NCBI GenBank assembly: GCA_009731375.1
Contig: BJOX01000261.1
Location: 281,095-345,094, forward strand
Source of the DNA: Paulinella micropora
Taxonomy: Eukaryota; Cercozoa; Imbricatea; Euglyphida
Reading direction: 5' to 3'
DNA length: 64,000 bases
Every line of letters begins with the position of its first letter. The first letter of the stretch is position 1. Position numbers and translations under genes: made by a program. Shown in pieces: positions 1-9,289 of the stretch. The notes beneath the pieces are model-generated. The model saw nothing but the letters and a program-made list of their open reading frames with translations, did no database searches and was not told the DNA's origin.

Positions 1-3000
1 ATTGGATTAGACAATACCCATAATTGCCCATCGCTCGCTCTTAATGACATTAAACCAGTATTTGAATTATTCTCCCATATGAACCCACTCGTTGAAGAAC
101 CATTCACTCTAAATCTAATAGCATAAGAAGTTAATCCTCCACCTCCTCCTGCTGGTGCTGTTCCTCCACTTAATGATTTATTATTCCCAGACTGAGACAT
201 ATAAATCCCCCAGTTTGAATCAGTAGCATCCCATACAAATATTCCTCTCGCATTCGTCCCGTCTGTTTGTCCTTGAATTGCTATTTTTGCCCCATTAGTT
301 GATGCTAATGCCGATGATAGTGTGCCTGTGTATGTAATTCCCGCATTTGCTGTTATTAATCCACTCGCAGTTAATGTTGTTGTTGATATACCCGCATTTG
401 CCGTTATTAATCCACTTGCGGTTGCCGTTGTTGTTGATATACCAGCATTTGCCGTTATTAATCCACTTGCGGTTGCTGTTGTTGTTGATATACCAGCATT
501 TGCCGTTATTAATCCTGCTGTGCTTATATTCATCGCCTCAGACCATGTTATATTGCTTCCTGCTGTTATTCCTGATTTATAATAAAAAGCAAGTTTGTTT
601 GAGATTTTGTATATTTGAAAGTTTGAGCCAGAATTACTTGATTTCCAGTTTGAGCCGTCATAATAAGCATCAAAACTTAAGCCTATATTGTCGTGCGCCC
701 AGTTCAATGATTGAAATGTTGGATAAGCATCCGCCGTTGTTATTGCTTGTAAGTGTGCTCCTCCGATATTTGAAGCCGTCCCGTATAATTCTAATCCGCC
801 TGTCGTCCCTGTGCCTTTCGTTGTATTGCCTATGATTATTGGTTTGCCTGATGCTGTTGTTATTTTGTCGCTCGTTGTTAATGTTGTTGTTGATATCCCC
901 GCAGTTGAAGTGATTGTCGTTCCCGTTATTGTTCCACCATTTGTTATGTTGTTTGAGTTCATATCTAAGGCGCCATAAAATCGCATACCGCCAGCATTGT
1001 TAAAACGGACAATGTCAGACGAAGCACTTTTATTCCAAAAGTTTTGAAATATAAAGTCCCGCCCCTTTTACATCAAATGCTACATTCGTAAATACATAAC
1101 CTCGTTGGTCTGCGGTTGTCCGCTTGTAGCAGTATTTAGAGTAAATAAGAAATACTGATAATCTCCTGATGTCTGTGAAAAGAATATATCTCCTCCATTT
1201 TGGTTTAATATCCTCGCCCCATTATATGTTATATTTCCGCCATTAGTGATAGTTTGATTATTAAAATCAGCATTGTTCGTTAAAGTTAGATATTTTATCG
1301 TAGTGCTCGCACCATTGAATGTTTTACTTCCTGTTATGGTTTGGTCTGTTGTTAGTTTCACACAATTATCATCCAGATATTGCCTATTTACCGCTTCATT
1401 CGCATTTTGTGGTGCTCCTAGATTAACAATCCGACTACTATTACAATCTAAGCCAGAAGCATTAAACCACGAAACAATCGTCCCGTCAATAATAAAACTT
1501 ATTTTTTTCGCAGAAATTTCAAAGTTGTAATATGTTGCCGTGTTCATATCCAAACTAGCAATAGAGCCGATATTACTGGTAGAATTGGAAACGATGAATG
1601 TGCCCTTTGTTGTTGAATTGATTGAATTCCCAGTAATTTCCACACCACTGCTATATGTCTTAATTCCTGCTATTGTTTGGTTTCCTGTTAGTTTCACATT
1701 TTGCCCGTCTAATGTATCCACATAACTTTTGTTTGCTCCGTCCGTTGTTGCTGATGGTGTGGCTAAGTTTGTTATTTTGTTGTTATTCAAAGATAGTGTA
1801 GTGCCAGTTGCTGTCGCGATTACATTATCACCCGCATATAAATCAACATANNNNNNNNNNCGTTATTTGTATCGGATACCAAGTCGCTGTTGCTGTTTTT
1901 TGTGCTGCAATCATTCCTATTTTCGTATCAAATGCTATGCCAATACCATCAAAAGTGGTAGGATTGGACGAACCACTTACTTCTAAAACTGATGTAAATT
2001 TTTTTTTCCTGCTATGGTTTGGTCTCCTGTTAGTTTAATCACCGAGGTATCAAGAACTGAAACATCCACACCATCAACCAAATTCACATTTGTTATGCTT
2101 TGGCTTTTCATATCAATACCCGCACTAGCATTTATTGCGTTGCTAAATGTCTTAATACCCGCTATGGTTTGGTCTCCTGTTAGTTTAACCACCGAAGTAT
2201 CAAGAACAGAAACATCAACACCATCAACATTACCAACATTTGTAATCGCAAATCCTCCCATATTTAAACTGCCCGTCATAGCCGTTGTGCCATCCTTTGC
2301 TAGTTTCGTATCAGTATATGCTTTTGCTGAAGCATCGCCGTCATAGAATGGTGCTGGAAGTCCGCTTATTGCTGTCGTGCTGTTAAAATTAAAAACATTG
2401 CCCGTCAACGTTATTCCACTCCCCGTGGTAGAAGCGAGGGTTATGGACGAACCGACAATAGATAGTGGATATCCCGTTGCTCCACCTACATCTGATGAAT
2501 AAATAGAACCCGTATTATTGTTGTAATTGAAGAATAACTTCCCTGTATTTAATGGATTTGAATCTTTTATACCCAAATAAGTAGTAAATATTTTGTTCCC
2601 TGCTATGGTTTGGTCTCCTGTTAGTTTAACCACGGAACTATCCAGAACGGAAACATCAATACCATCAACATTCCCGACATTTGTTATGTTAAATCCTCCC
2701 ATATTTAAATCTCCAAACATCATAGCGAGGCCATCCAATCTTAGATAAGGCGATGTCGTATTTCTCCCTTGCCCTGTGCTATACATAAGCAATTGATTGC
2801 TGTTGGGTGTGCCCGTTATGACTACATCCGTTAATTTATCCAGTTCAAAATCGCTTATATAACTTGAATTTAATGTAGCAAATGAAGTATTACCCAACCC
2901 ATCTGTCTTTAATACTTGATTAGCCGTGCCGTCCGCAATTGGTAAATCGTATTCATTATTATTGAGACATAGCCTGTATCAGATATCAACAAAGAAGAGT

Positions 3001-3157
3001 TATTATTTCGCGATGATATTGTTATGTCGTCAGTCCTTGCTTGTATTGAGTTTGCTTCAATATGATCGCCATATAATACTCCATCAACTTCTAAATCCTC
3101 GTCTATTATCACAGAGCCGTAATAGTGATATGCCCACGGATTGCCTAAATGATTCAT
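1..3157 (-). pseudogene. Phage-like tail fibre, element L copy, partial and frameshifted
   Basis: Minus-strand homologue of the intact fibre at 46433-50185, starting at the ATG at 3157 (MNHLGNPWAYHYYGS) and running off the left edge, so its C-terminal chaperone domain is not seen. It is made of repeated modules with KLTGDQTIAG followed by K-[TI]F, interspersed with LNMGG/SITNV segments, typical of beta-rich trimeric fibre shafts. Reading is broken near 2960 (one base missing against the right copy), near 1990 in an A-run, across a 10-N gap at 1851-1860, and near 1120 (two-base difference). From about 1080 to 1 it again reads as fibre modules. Adhesion to a host cell is the inferred role. Some breaks sit in homopolymers and may be sequencing error. 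Confidence 0.8.
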
Positions 3158-3226
3158 ATTTAAATTCTATTATTTTATATCCAATCTTATAATATAAGAT
3201 ATATATATATATTTGGTCTTAAAAAA
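3158..3226. promoter_or_regulatory. Divergent promoter region with conserved 17-nt palindrome (L copy)
   Basis: Short intergenic region between the divergent fibre gene (start 3157, minus) and head-protein gene (start 3227, plus). It contains ATCTTATA-A-TATAAGAT at 3184-3200, a perfect palindrome around one base, followed by a TATATATATAT run. The same palindrome with a different centre base lies in the matching position of element B (46390-46406). Conservation between diverged copies suggests a bidirectional promoter or operator. Function is inferred. Confidence 0.5.
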
Positions 3227-3855
3227 ATGAATATATTTGGACGATCACAGGAACAGCAGTCTATTGATACGAAACTATTGCCGTCACTGCTACCCCGACA
3301 TTAACAAGAAACATTCAAAATGCGTATGTTGGTCTCGATCTTAGGTCGTGGATGGAAAGTTCCACATTCACTACTCTTTGCACGGGCGGTTATGGTAGCA
3401 AAACAATATCTAATTTAGGATATGGTTATTTCATTAAAGTTGCTTTTCGCGGGTCTTTGAATTTGCCCGCCCCGTCTGGAATAGGAACCTTTCAGTTTTG
3501 GTTTCATAAAACGGACGGAACCAATGTTGATGACTTTTACAGCGAAGTGCTAAATTATACAACCGCCATTGAGTATAAGTCTTTTGATTGTGTATGGCTA
3601 ATTCAAAGATACGGAGTCCAAATGAAAATGATATGGTTAATGACTTGTCCAAATCCCGCGGATACCACCAATAATACAACAATACGAATTTCTGGAAATA
3701 CGACTAACGAGGTTTTATTGACATATGCGACAGATGCTCCAATAACATTGGAAGTATATTATAAAACGGCATCTGCGGATTATGTATCTTTTAAACCATG
3801 ATATTTTAATATTGATGTGATGAGAGACATAGCACTAACCGCCTCTTACACATGA
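3227..3855 (+). pseudogene. MNIFG-type head/fibre-associated protein, element L copy, broken
   Basis: Homologue of the intact 209-residue gene at 46365-45736. The ATG at 3227 begins MNIFGRSQEQQ as in the right copy. A frameshift near 3270 breaks the reading frame. The longest open piece is 3352-3801 (149 residues) with the shared GGYGSKTISNLGYGYF and YYKTASADYVSFKP segments. Where the right copy has Ser after SFKP, this copy has an in-frame TGA at 3799-3801. The remaining codons to the natural end near 3855 are still recognisable. The natural 3' end overlaps the end of the convergent 220-residue gene, as in element B. A virion surface role is suggested only by its MNxFG start, shared with the 411-residue fibre-like protein at 60315. 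Confidence 0.7.
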
Positions 3856-4508
3856 AACCTGTCATACATATCTTTTAATGTCGTGAGTTTGCCCTCGTGT
3901 TGAGATAAGACATCGCGGAAAAACGTCTTATAATCTAACTTACCATATTTAAGAATAGGGCGTTGGTCTGGTGGTATGTGTGCGTATCTACTCTCGTGCC
4001 ATTTCTTCATATCCTCCTGCATTATGGTGCGGTCTTCCACTTTCATATACAAGAAATTAAACGGGTCTTTTGATACTTTCAAATGTGCCGTTATTATTTC
4101 ATAGCAACTATACCCGCTCTCGGGCGGATTCCGCTTTGCTTTAATCGGTGTTTTTTTTTTCCTAACTGGCGCAGGTTCCTCTTTTGCTTCTAAAACTGGC
4201 ATTTCTTTTTTCGCCAATTCTTCTCCTACGTTGGCCTTGATTTCAGTAATACCAGTTTCCTTCAAATCACTTTCTTTAAAAGGCGTAAATTCTTCTGGTT
4301 CTTCATTAAAAACAACCTTCTTCAATGTATCAACGGAGGGCAATACAACTTCAACATTATCACTCTGCGGGAGTTGTTCGGGTCGGTATTTTTCGTAAAA
4401 TGCGACAATTTCAGGTTTGAGCGATTTGCTTGTTGGCAGTTTTATGTCGCTACTTAAATGAGTCCATTTTTCTATTTGACTTAGATAATCTCCTTTGGTT
4501 GATGGCAT
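3846..4508 (-). CDS. Conserved PLV protein of unknown function, 220 residues (L copy)
   Basis: Intact gene on the minus strand. I chose the ATG at 4508 (MPSTKGDYL) because the earlier in-frame ATG at 4523 would translate the TTATATATAA promoter-like motif. The N-terminal part (DYLSQIEKW, FYEKYRPEQ) is followed by an acidic/lysine-rich linker. The C-terminal half, from ESGYSCYEIITAHLKV to LTTLKDMYDRFHV, is nearly identical to the element B gene at 45116-45745, while the linker varies. Strong conservation of the C-terminal half and free variation of the linker point to a folded C-terminal domain under selection. I do not recognise the family. It sits between the helicase and the convergent head-protein gene. 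Confidence 0.75.
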   Translation of the reverse strand: MPSTKGDYLSQIEKWTHLSSDIKLPTSKSLKPEIVAFYEKYRPEQLPQSDNVEVVLPSVDTLKKVVFNEEPEEFTPFKESDLKETGITEIKANVGEELAKKEMPVLEAKEEPAPVRKKKTPIKAKRNPPESGYSCYEIITAHLKVSKDPFNFLYMKVEDRTIMQEDMKKWHESRYAHIPPDQRPILKYGKLDYKTFFRDVLSQHEGKLTTLKDMYDRFHV

Positions 4509-4585
4509 GTTATATATAAGCACAACAAAAAAAAATCCGTTTTATATTATTTGTATCTTTGTTTTCATTATTGAAAACAATAATA

Positions 4586-6017
4586 TTACACCCAAAAGAC
4601 ATCATCATCCTCTTCATTAACTCCCGATCCAAAATTGAAGTCGTATTCGTCGTCCTTTATATACTCGCGTATCTTGTCTCGGATTGTGCTGACATTTATT
4701 GTAAATCTGTATTTTTTGTTGTTTTTTCCTCCGCTTTGTTTGGGCTTATCTATACCTACATGCTTCAGTTGGGTGAAGAAGGCTCCTTTAATATGATAAG
4801 ATATTCCCTGTTCTCCACTCTCTGTATCTTTCGCATAGATGTACCGATTCCACTTTCATATCTTTGCTTTCAACTTTGTCAAATTTTGCTTCAATGGTGT
4901 CAATAATAAACTTAATAGCCTTCGGGAGGTTAGCTATTTTCTGCTCCGTCTTGTATTTTGTTTTAAATGCGGTCATAACACTTATTTCTTCGTATTGTCT
5001 AGTGGCGAAGTATTCAAAGGCACATCTGATAAAGTCATCGTCGTTTATTTCATCTAGAATTTTGGCGAAATATACTTTATCGTCCGCGTGCTTCCCGCTT
5101 ATTTTGTGGAGTGAATACCGCCTGTCGCTTCCTTCTATGTATAACGTGTTTTCGTTATTCGTGTAAAACCAGTATCTGGCGAAATGTTTTACTTTGTATT
5201 GCTTGCTTCCCTTGGGCTCTATTATTTCGTCTTTTTGGTCAATTTGACTTTTTAAGCGGTCGCTCATCGTAAAAGCCCCGCCTTTCTCGGGCAGTTCTTC
5301 AAACACTTTCAATATCTTGTTCGCATATGCGACATTGAATTTTTCCATGTATCTGCTAAAGTCTTTGATGACCACATGATTTTGCGTTCCCAACAACCTC
5401 TCCATAAATTTGCTCATTATGCCTTTCCCAGTCCCTTGGACTGAGTAAAACAAATGACCAATACCTCTATTTACATTTGGTTTCTGTATCATGTCCGCGA
5501 CACTATCCAAAAAGTTGTCTAACTCGCCCTGACCTTCAGTGAAAAAGTCAGTTTTTAGATGTTTATATAAGGCACTCTCTTCAAAATTGTATTTTGTTTT
5601 TACACTTTCAAATGGAATATTATCCATAGGAAACCCCATAAACAAATTTAGTTTGTTAGAATATACTGGGGGTATCCCCACTCGCTTCAAATACGGGTAA
5701 AACATGAAGTCGACATATCGTTTAATTTTCCGCTTTTGCATCATGTCTTTTGCGTATCCAGTTGAAAACTGATTGCCATTTCCAAAGTGTTGATACAGCC
5801 ATTGTTTTGCCCGCGAGTCGAGTTTGTCTCCTTTCAATTCTTCAATATATTCTGGATTCCGCACAAAACATTCAAAACTTAATGCGGACATCATTGCGCC
5901 TACTTCTGCTTGTACATAATATTCGGATCGGTCTCCTGTCTTTTCGTCAAGTCTAGATTTAAAGTCATCACGACTTGACCGCCTCCCCTTGATACTATGT
6001 TTATACAACTGCGCCAT
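4586..6017 (-). pseudogene. SF3 helicase (D5-like) part of the primase-helicase gene
   Basis: Distal part of the replicative primase-helicase of element L. The main open piece is 6017-4788. It has a D5-type lead-in (YVDFMFYPYLKRVG, NLFMGF), a Walker A motif (VQGTGKG) near 5420-5460, a Walker B-like KVFEELPEKGG near 5290-5330, and a sensor region ending in YWFYTNNENTLYIEGSDRRY with the arginine-rich segment usual for SF3 helicases. The expected activity is ATP-dependent unwinding during viral DNA replication. A frameshift near 4805 (after YREW) moves reading to another frame that continues sensibly to a TAA at 4588-4586. Another frameshift near 5960-6010 separates it from the primase part. Both may be single-base errors or decay. 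Confidence 0.85.
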
Positions 6018-6754
6018 TCTTCCAGTCTTTCAAGGCTCGCCTCATTCTCTCTATAGTGTTGAATATATACGTTATCCATATCTCCAAAGTATTTAAGGCT
6101 GGGAGTTTGATAAGGCTCAATAATCGCATTTTCTGGAAAGGTTAGACCTTCATTCATTTCTTTTAATTTAAGAGCCATGTCTATCCCTAATTTCTCCTTA
6201 ATGACCTTTGAACAACTTTCCAGATCGTAATCCTTCTTTTCTAGCATCAGGCCGTCAAAGCATAAAACACACATAACAGGATTTCCAAAATAGTCTAGCA
6301 TAACTTGTAGAATTTTGTTTTCAAAGTCGCATAACAATGTATTCATATAACTGGCCTCGTGGTTGAAGTCTTCGCCTCTGTTAATCCGCCTCTGCTTAAC
6401 TTTTTCAAATTCTTTAATGTCTGCCCCCGCAAACTTTCCATGTAGGGCTTTCATTTCTTGTTTGAAGGCGGTTAGAAACCTCGTCTTTTTCGCGACTGCG
6501 TTGTAATCCTTTTCGCCTCCATTTAGGACGGATAGGATAATCTGTTTTGCCTTGTCTCTGTCAATCGTCTCGTTTTTGCTCGTGAGATCGGCTATTACCT
6601 TCTCTCTATTTTTCACATACGATCGCAGATATTTCGCTTCAAAGTTAAATATCGCACATAAATGTAGTAGTATGACTGGATGCGCATTTACCATATCAAT
6701 ATCTACATAGTAATCGCGGGCGATAGTATGCCTTATCTCGCGCGGTATGTTTTG
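5900..6754 (-). pseudogene. Primase domain of the primase-helicase gene, cut by the GC-rich insert
   Basis: Minus-strand coding begins abruptly at 6754 with QNIPREIRHTIARDYY, followed by DIDMVNAHPV near 6685-6712. The acidic D-x-D followed by N-A-H-P, preceded by a PREIRHTI segment, is the pattern I associate with primase regions of PLV and virophage replication proteins. The residues that should precede it (GRFNAVGSLSL) are found 22 kb away, at 28857 and beyond. Upstream of 6754 the sequence changes at once to GC-rich DNA and the open frame is spurious. Downstream the frame passes into the SF3 helicase by a shift near 5960-6010. The gene cannot work while interrupted unless the insert is removed. 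Confidence 0.85.
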
Positions 6755-7478
6755 CCCCCGCACGCAGAGGTGGAAGACGCGAAGAGATTGCCCGACGCCA
6801 GCCAGCTCGCCCAGCCGTACTTCTTCCGTTTCCGGCTCAGGGACCGCGCGTACGGGGGCTGGCCCGACCGGTGGACGACGGCGGCCGAGGTGTTGGCGTG
6901 GTATGGAGCGAAGCGCGGCCACCTGTTAGGCAGCTGGTGCGCGAGGCAGGGCCTGGCCGTCCAGTCCAAGCTGCAGGCGTACTTGGACGCGCTGCGAGTC
7001 AGGTCGGCGCAACGCCTGGCCGCGCCGGCCGACCAGTTCGTGCTGGTCCAGTGGGTCGGCACCGCGCCCGAGCGCACCGAGGGCTACGAGCCTGCCGGCC
7101 GCGAGTACTGGGGGCCCTGGTACGACCGCAACTGGGCCTGGCTGCCGGTCGCGTTGCTGCAGAAGGAGTACAACCGCGCGGACTGGACCGTGACCTACGA
7201 CTTGCTGACCCACCGCCTGGGCGTGCACGGCAAGTTTGCCCTGTACCTGCCCCCGGCCGTGGTGGCCGAGGTCCGCAGCCAGGCCCGCGTCGTCGNNNNN
7301 NNNNNNNNNNCCCCCCCCCCCTCCTCTGCGTCGGCTACTTGGGCGTCGCCACGCCGAGGTGGTCGTCCGGTACTGCCGGCTGGGGGCAGGGGTGCCCCCC
7401 CCCTCTAGGCCGCACCCTCTCCCTTCCCCCCTCTCTCACACGGCCGCACGCGGCCTGGTTAAGCAAGAGCCGGTGTAA
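6755..7478 (+). CDS. Unrecognised GC-block protein, N-terminus missing at insert edge
   Basis: Plus-strand coding with convincing composition runs from the insert edge: aromatic-rich segments such as QPYFFRFRLRDRAYGGWPDRW, EYWGPWYDRNWAWLPVALLQKEYN and HGKFALYLPPAVVAEV. It begins without its own start. The only in-frame upstream ATG (6728) lies in antisense primase DNA, so the gene was probably truncated by the insertion. A 15-N gap at 7296-7310 followed by a C-run loses the frame; VVVRYCRLG after the gap may be its continuation. AATAAA signals follow at 7477-7482 and again near 7562, consistent with a plus-strand transcript. I do not recognise the family. Confidence 0.5.
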
Positions 7479-7628
7479 TAAAGAAAGCCTGCCCGCCGGC
7501 GTCGCCGGAGCCAGCGGCAGCCAGGCCGCGCCAGCACCTGTCAGTACACTAGCAAAAACTTGAATAAAAGACTGGCCCGGGTCTAGCGCGGGGCATACCA
7601 GAGGGACCGGCTGTTGCCCCTGCGGAAA

Positions 7629-8015
7629 TTATTCCTCTAGCCTGGGCCGTTTGGCTAGCACACCCGGCGGGTCTCCATGCCGGGTTTTACCACAGGTCTT
7701 GCAGAGGGCCGCGTACCCTAAAAGGTGTGTCTGGGTGTCGTACGAGGTTTGGTACGTTTGGCCCGCTACACGAAATGTTAGTTTCTTGCTTAAAAGCAAG
7801 GTGTTTTTGCTTATAAACCAGCCCGTTGGTGCCAGAGCGGCACCGTGCAGGCAATGGTTAGACTTGAAATCAATTGTTACTTCTTGGCCGGGGTAGCTGG
7901 AAATCCCACCGCTGGAAAATTGGAGCTGGTACCTTTGGCTTAGATCCAGGTTTTGTGAAGATCTTTCAATATACTCTTTGTCTTTTTGGAGAGACTTCTC
8001 GAAGATCTTCCGCAT
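7629..8015 (-). CDS. Hypothetical protein, 128 residues, with CxxC motif
   Basis: Minus-strand ORF with less GC-biased composition than its surroundings. It starts MRKIFEKSLQKDKEYIERS and carries a C-terminal CKTCGKTRHGDPPG motif that could be half of a zinc site. It lies downstream of the Rpb1-like gene and of the 146-residue ORF on the same strand, 42 bases after the latter ends. It might be a separate small gene or the shifted continuation of its neighbour. No family recognised. Confidence 0.4.
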   Translation of the reverse strand: MRKIFEKSLQKDKEYIERSSQNLDLSQRYQLQFSSGGISSYPGQEVTIDFKSNHCLHGAALAPTGWFISKNTLLLSKKLTFRVAGQTYQTSYDTQTHLLGYAALCKTCGKTRHGDPPGVLAKRPRLEE

Positions 8016-8057
8016 GGACGGCAGTGGATTGGCCAGGACATAGCGTTCCTTTCTTGA

Positions 8058-8498
8058 TTACAAGAACAGATCTACCGCGTACACTGCAAACTGATGCAAG
8101 GGCAGTGAAAGCCTGTCCCAACCCTTCTGCTGCGGCCAGGGGCGCTGTATACCAATGTGATACTGATACACAACCTCTGACTGGCCAGAGTTAGGAGCCT
8201 CGGCGCTTACTGCCATGCCTATCTGCTTTGCCCCGGTTGTCCGGTCTTGCAGATGCACCAGCCACACGACAGGACCGCCGGGCTGGCCACCCTCAAGGCA
8301 GCGCAACACACTCATCAGGGGGTCGAAATTCCGGCGTTGCTGCGGGGCGACCTTGTGTAGTGCCAAGGCGCACTCGACGCTGTTTTTTAGCTCTTCCAGG
8401 CGCACTCCATGTTTAACTCCCGCTGTTTTAAGTAGCTCCGGCTCGCACAGTAGCAGTTTTTGCAAATGATTCCAGATGCGCTCGGGGGTGGTTTCCAT
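8058..8498 (-). CDS. Hypothetical protein, 146 residues
   Basis: Minus-strand ORF starting METTPERIWNHLQKLLL, rich in Leu, Glu and Gln with a predicted helical N-terminal half (ELKNSVECALALHKVAPQQRRNF) and a mixed C-terminal half (VVWLVHLQDRTTGAKQIGMAV). It ends 42 bases before the 128-residue ORF on the same strand and starts 72 bases after the zinc-ribbon-like ORF. The three could form a co-oriented cluster behind the Rpb1-like gene. Not recognised. Confidence 0.4.
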   Translation of the reverse strand: METTPERIWNHLQKLLLCEPELLKTAGVKHGVRLEELKNSVECALALHKVAPQQRRNFDPLMSVLRCLEGGQPGGPVVWLVHLQDRTTGAKQIGMAVSAEAPNSGQSEVVYQYHIGIQRPWPQQKGWDRLSLPLHQFAVYAVDLFL

Positions 8499-8570
8499 GG
8501 CTAGCCGAAACTTGGTGCCTGGCGGATCGGCGAGCTTGCCCCACAGGTCCTTGACAATGCTTTCATACTA

Positions 8571-8849
8571 TTAACGCGGATCCGGGAACTTTATATTCAA
8601 ATAGATCTCCTGAAAGACCTCCCGGGAAAAGTGTCTTTCCCCCCAGGGCAGGGCGGGATTTCCTAGGCATTGTTGCGTCCACTTCAGGTACAGCGCATAA
8701 TAAGTGTGCCAACTTGGAGCGCCGCATGCTGAGCACTGCTGGGTGCGTGTGCGTCCTTTTAGGACCGGTTCAGCTACCCATACAGCCTGGCTGCCACAGG
8801 GCACGCGAACCGAACCGCAGTTACTACACAACCCCGCGCCTGGAGGCAT
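8571..8849 (-). CDS. Small zinc-ribbon-like protein, 92 residues
   Basis: The ATG at 8849 opens a short protein with two paired-cysteine motifs, CSNCGS and CSACGA, about 30 residues apart, a typical four-cysteine zinc ribbon spacing. A helical tail (WHTYYALYLKW, FSREVFQEIYLNI) follows. The same frame happens to be open upstream through a purine/pyrimidine tract into the Rpb1-like gene, but that linker is low complexity and unlikely to be coding. Zinc-ribbon proteins are common partners of multisubunit RNA polymerases, and it lies directly behind the Rpb1-like gene. A transcription-factor-like role is therefore possible but not shown. Confidence 0.45.
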   Translation of the reverse strand: MPPGAGLCSNCGSVRVPCGSQAVWVAEPVLKGRTRTQQCSACGAPSWHTYYALYLKWTQQCLGNPALPWGERHFSREVFQEIYLNIKFPDPR

Positions 8850-8949
8850 GGGGGTGGGACGCGGAGGGGAGGAAGAAGAGAGCCTAAGAGAGGTTTGTAC
8901 TCTACAAGGAAAACCCTGCTTTACACCACCAGCAGGCAAGAAAGCAGGG

Positions 8950-9050
8950 GAGAAGAACGCCCCCCTTTCCCTCCTTCCCTTTCCCCTTCCCCTCCTTCCC
9001 TTTCCCCTTCCCCTCCTTCCATTTCCCCTTCCCCGCCCCTTTACCCACTG
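8950..9050. repeat. Polypyrimidine tract (CCTTCCCTTTCCCC-type)
   Basis: Imperfect tandem C/T-rich repeats between the zinc-ribbon-like ORF and the end of the Rpb1-like gene. Similar tracts lie near 15000-15030 and 28735-28800 in the same GC-rich block, so they are a recurrent intergenic feature of this block. Confidence 0.6.
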
Positions 9051-9289
9051 CTCTCCTCCTTTTTCTCTCTCGGTGAGGGAGGGGGGCCTCCCCCAGGGCG
9101 CCCTCTTCCTAGGGCACCCTCTCTTCCAGCTCTGTTTCTCTACACCCCCTTCCCCTCCCCCCCCTTGAGCCCCGGGGCCTGCTTCCCAGCGCGGCCCCGG
9201 CTGCGCTGGGGTCCCATCCACACTGGCGAGGAGCTCTTTCTCAGTGTGTGTCTTTGTCGTTGTCTGGGCGTCCCTCACACCGCTCGGGG

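Noticed and set aside
322-835. Plus-strand ORFs with repeated PAFAVINPLAV
   Set aside because: They are antisense to the SGLITANAGISTTT repeats of the minus-strand fibre; the periodicity comes from the fibre modules.
4509-4523. Earlier in-frame ATG for the 220-residue gene
   Set aside because: It would translate the TTATATATAA promoter-like motif, and the B homologue starts at the later position.
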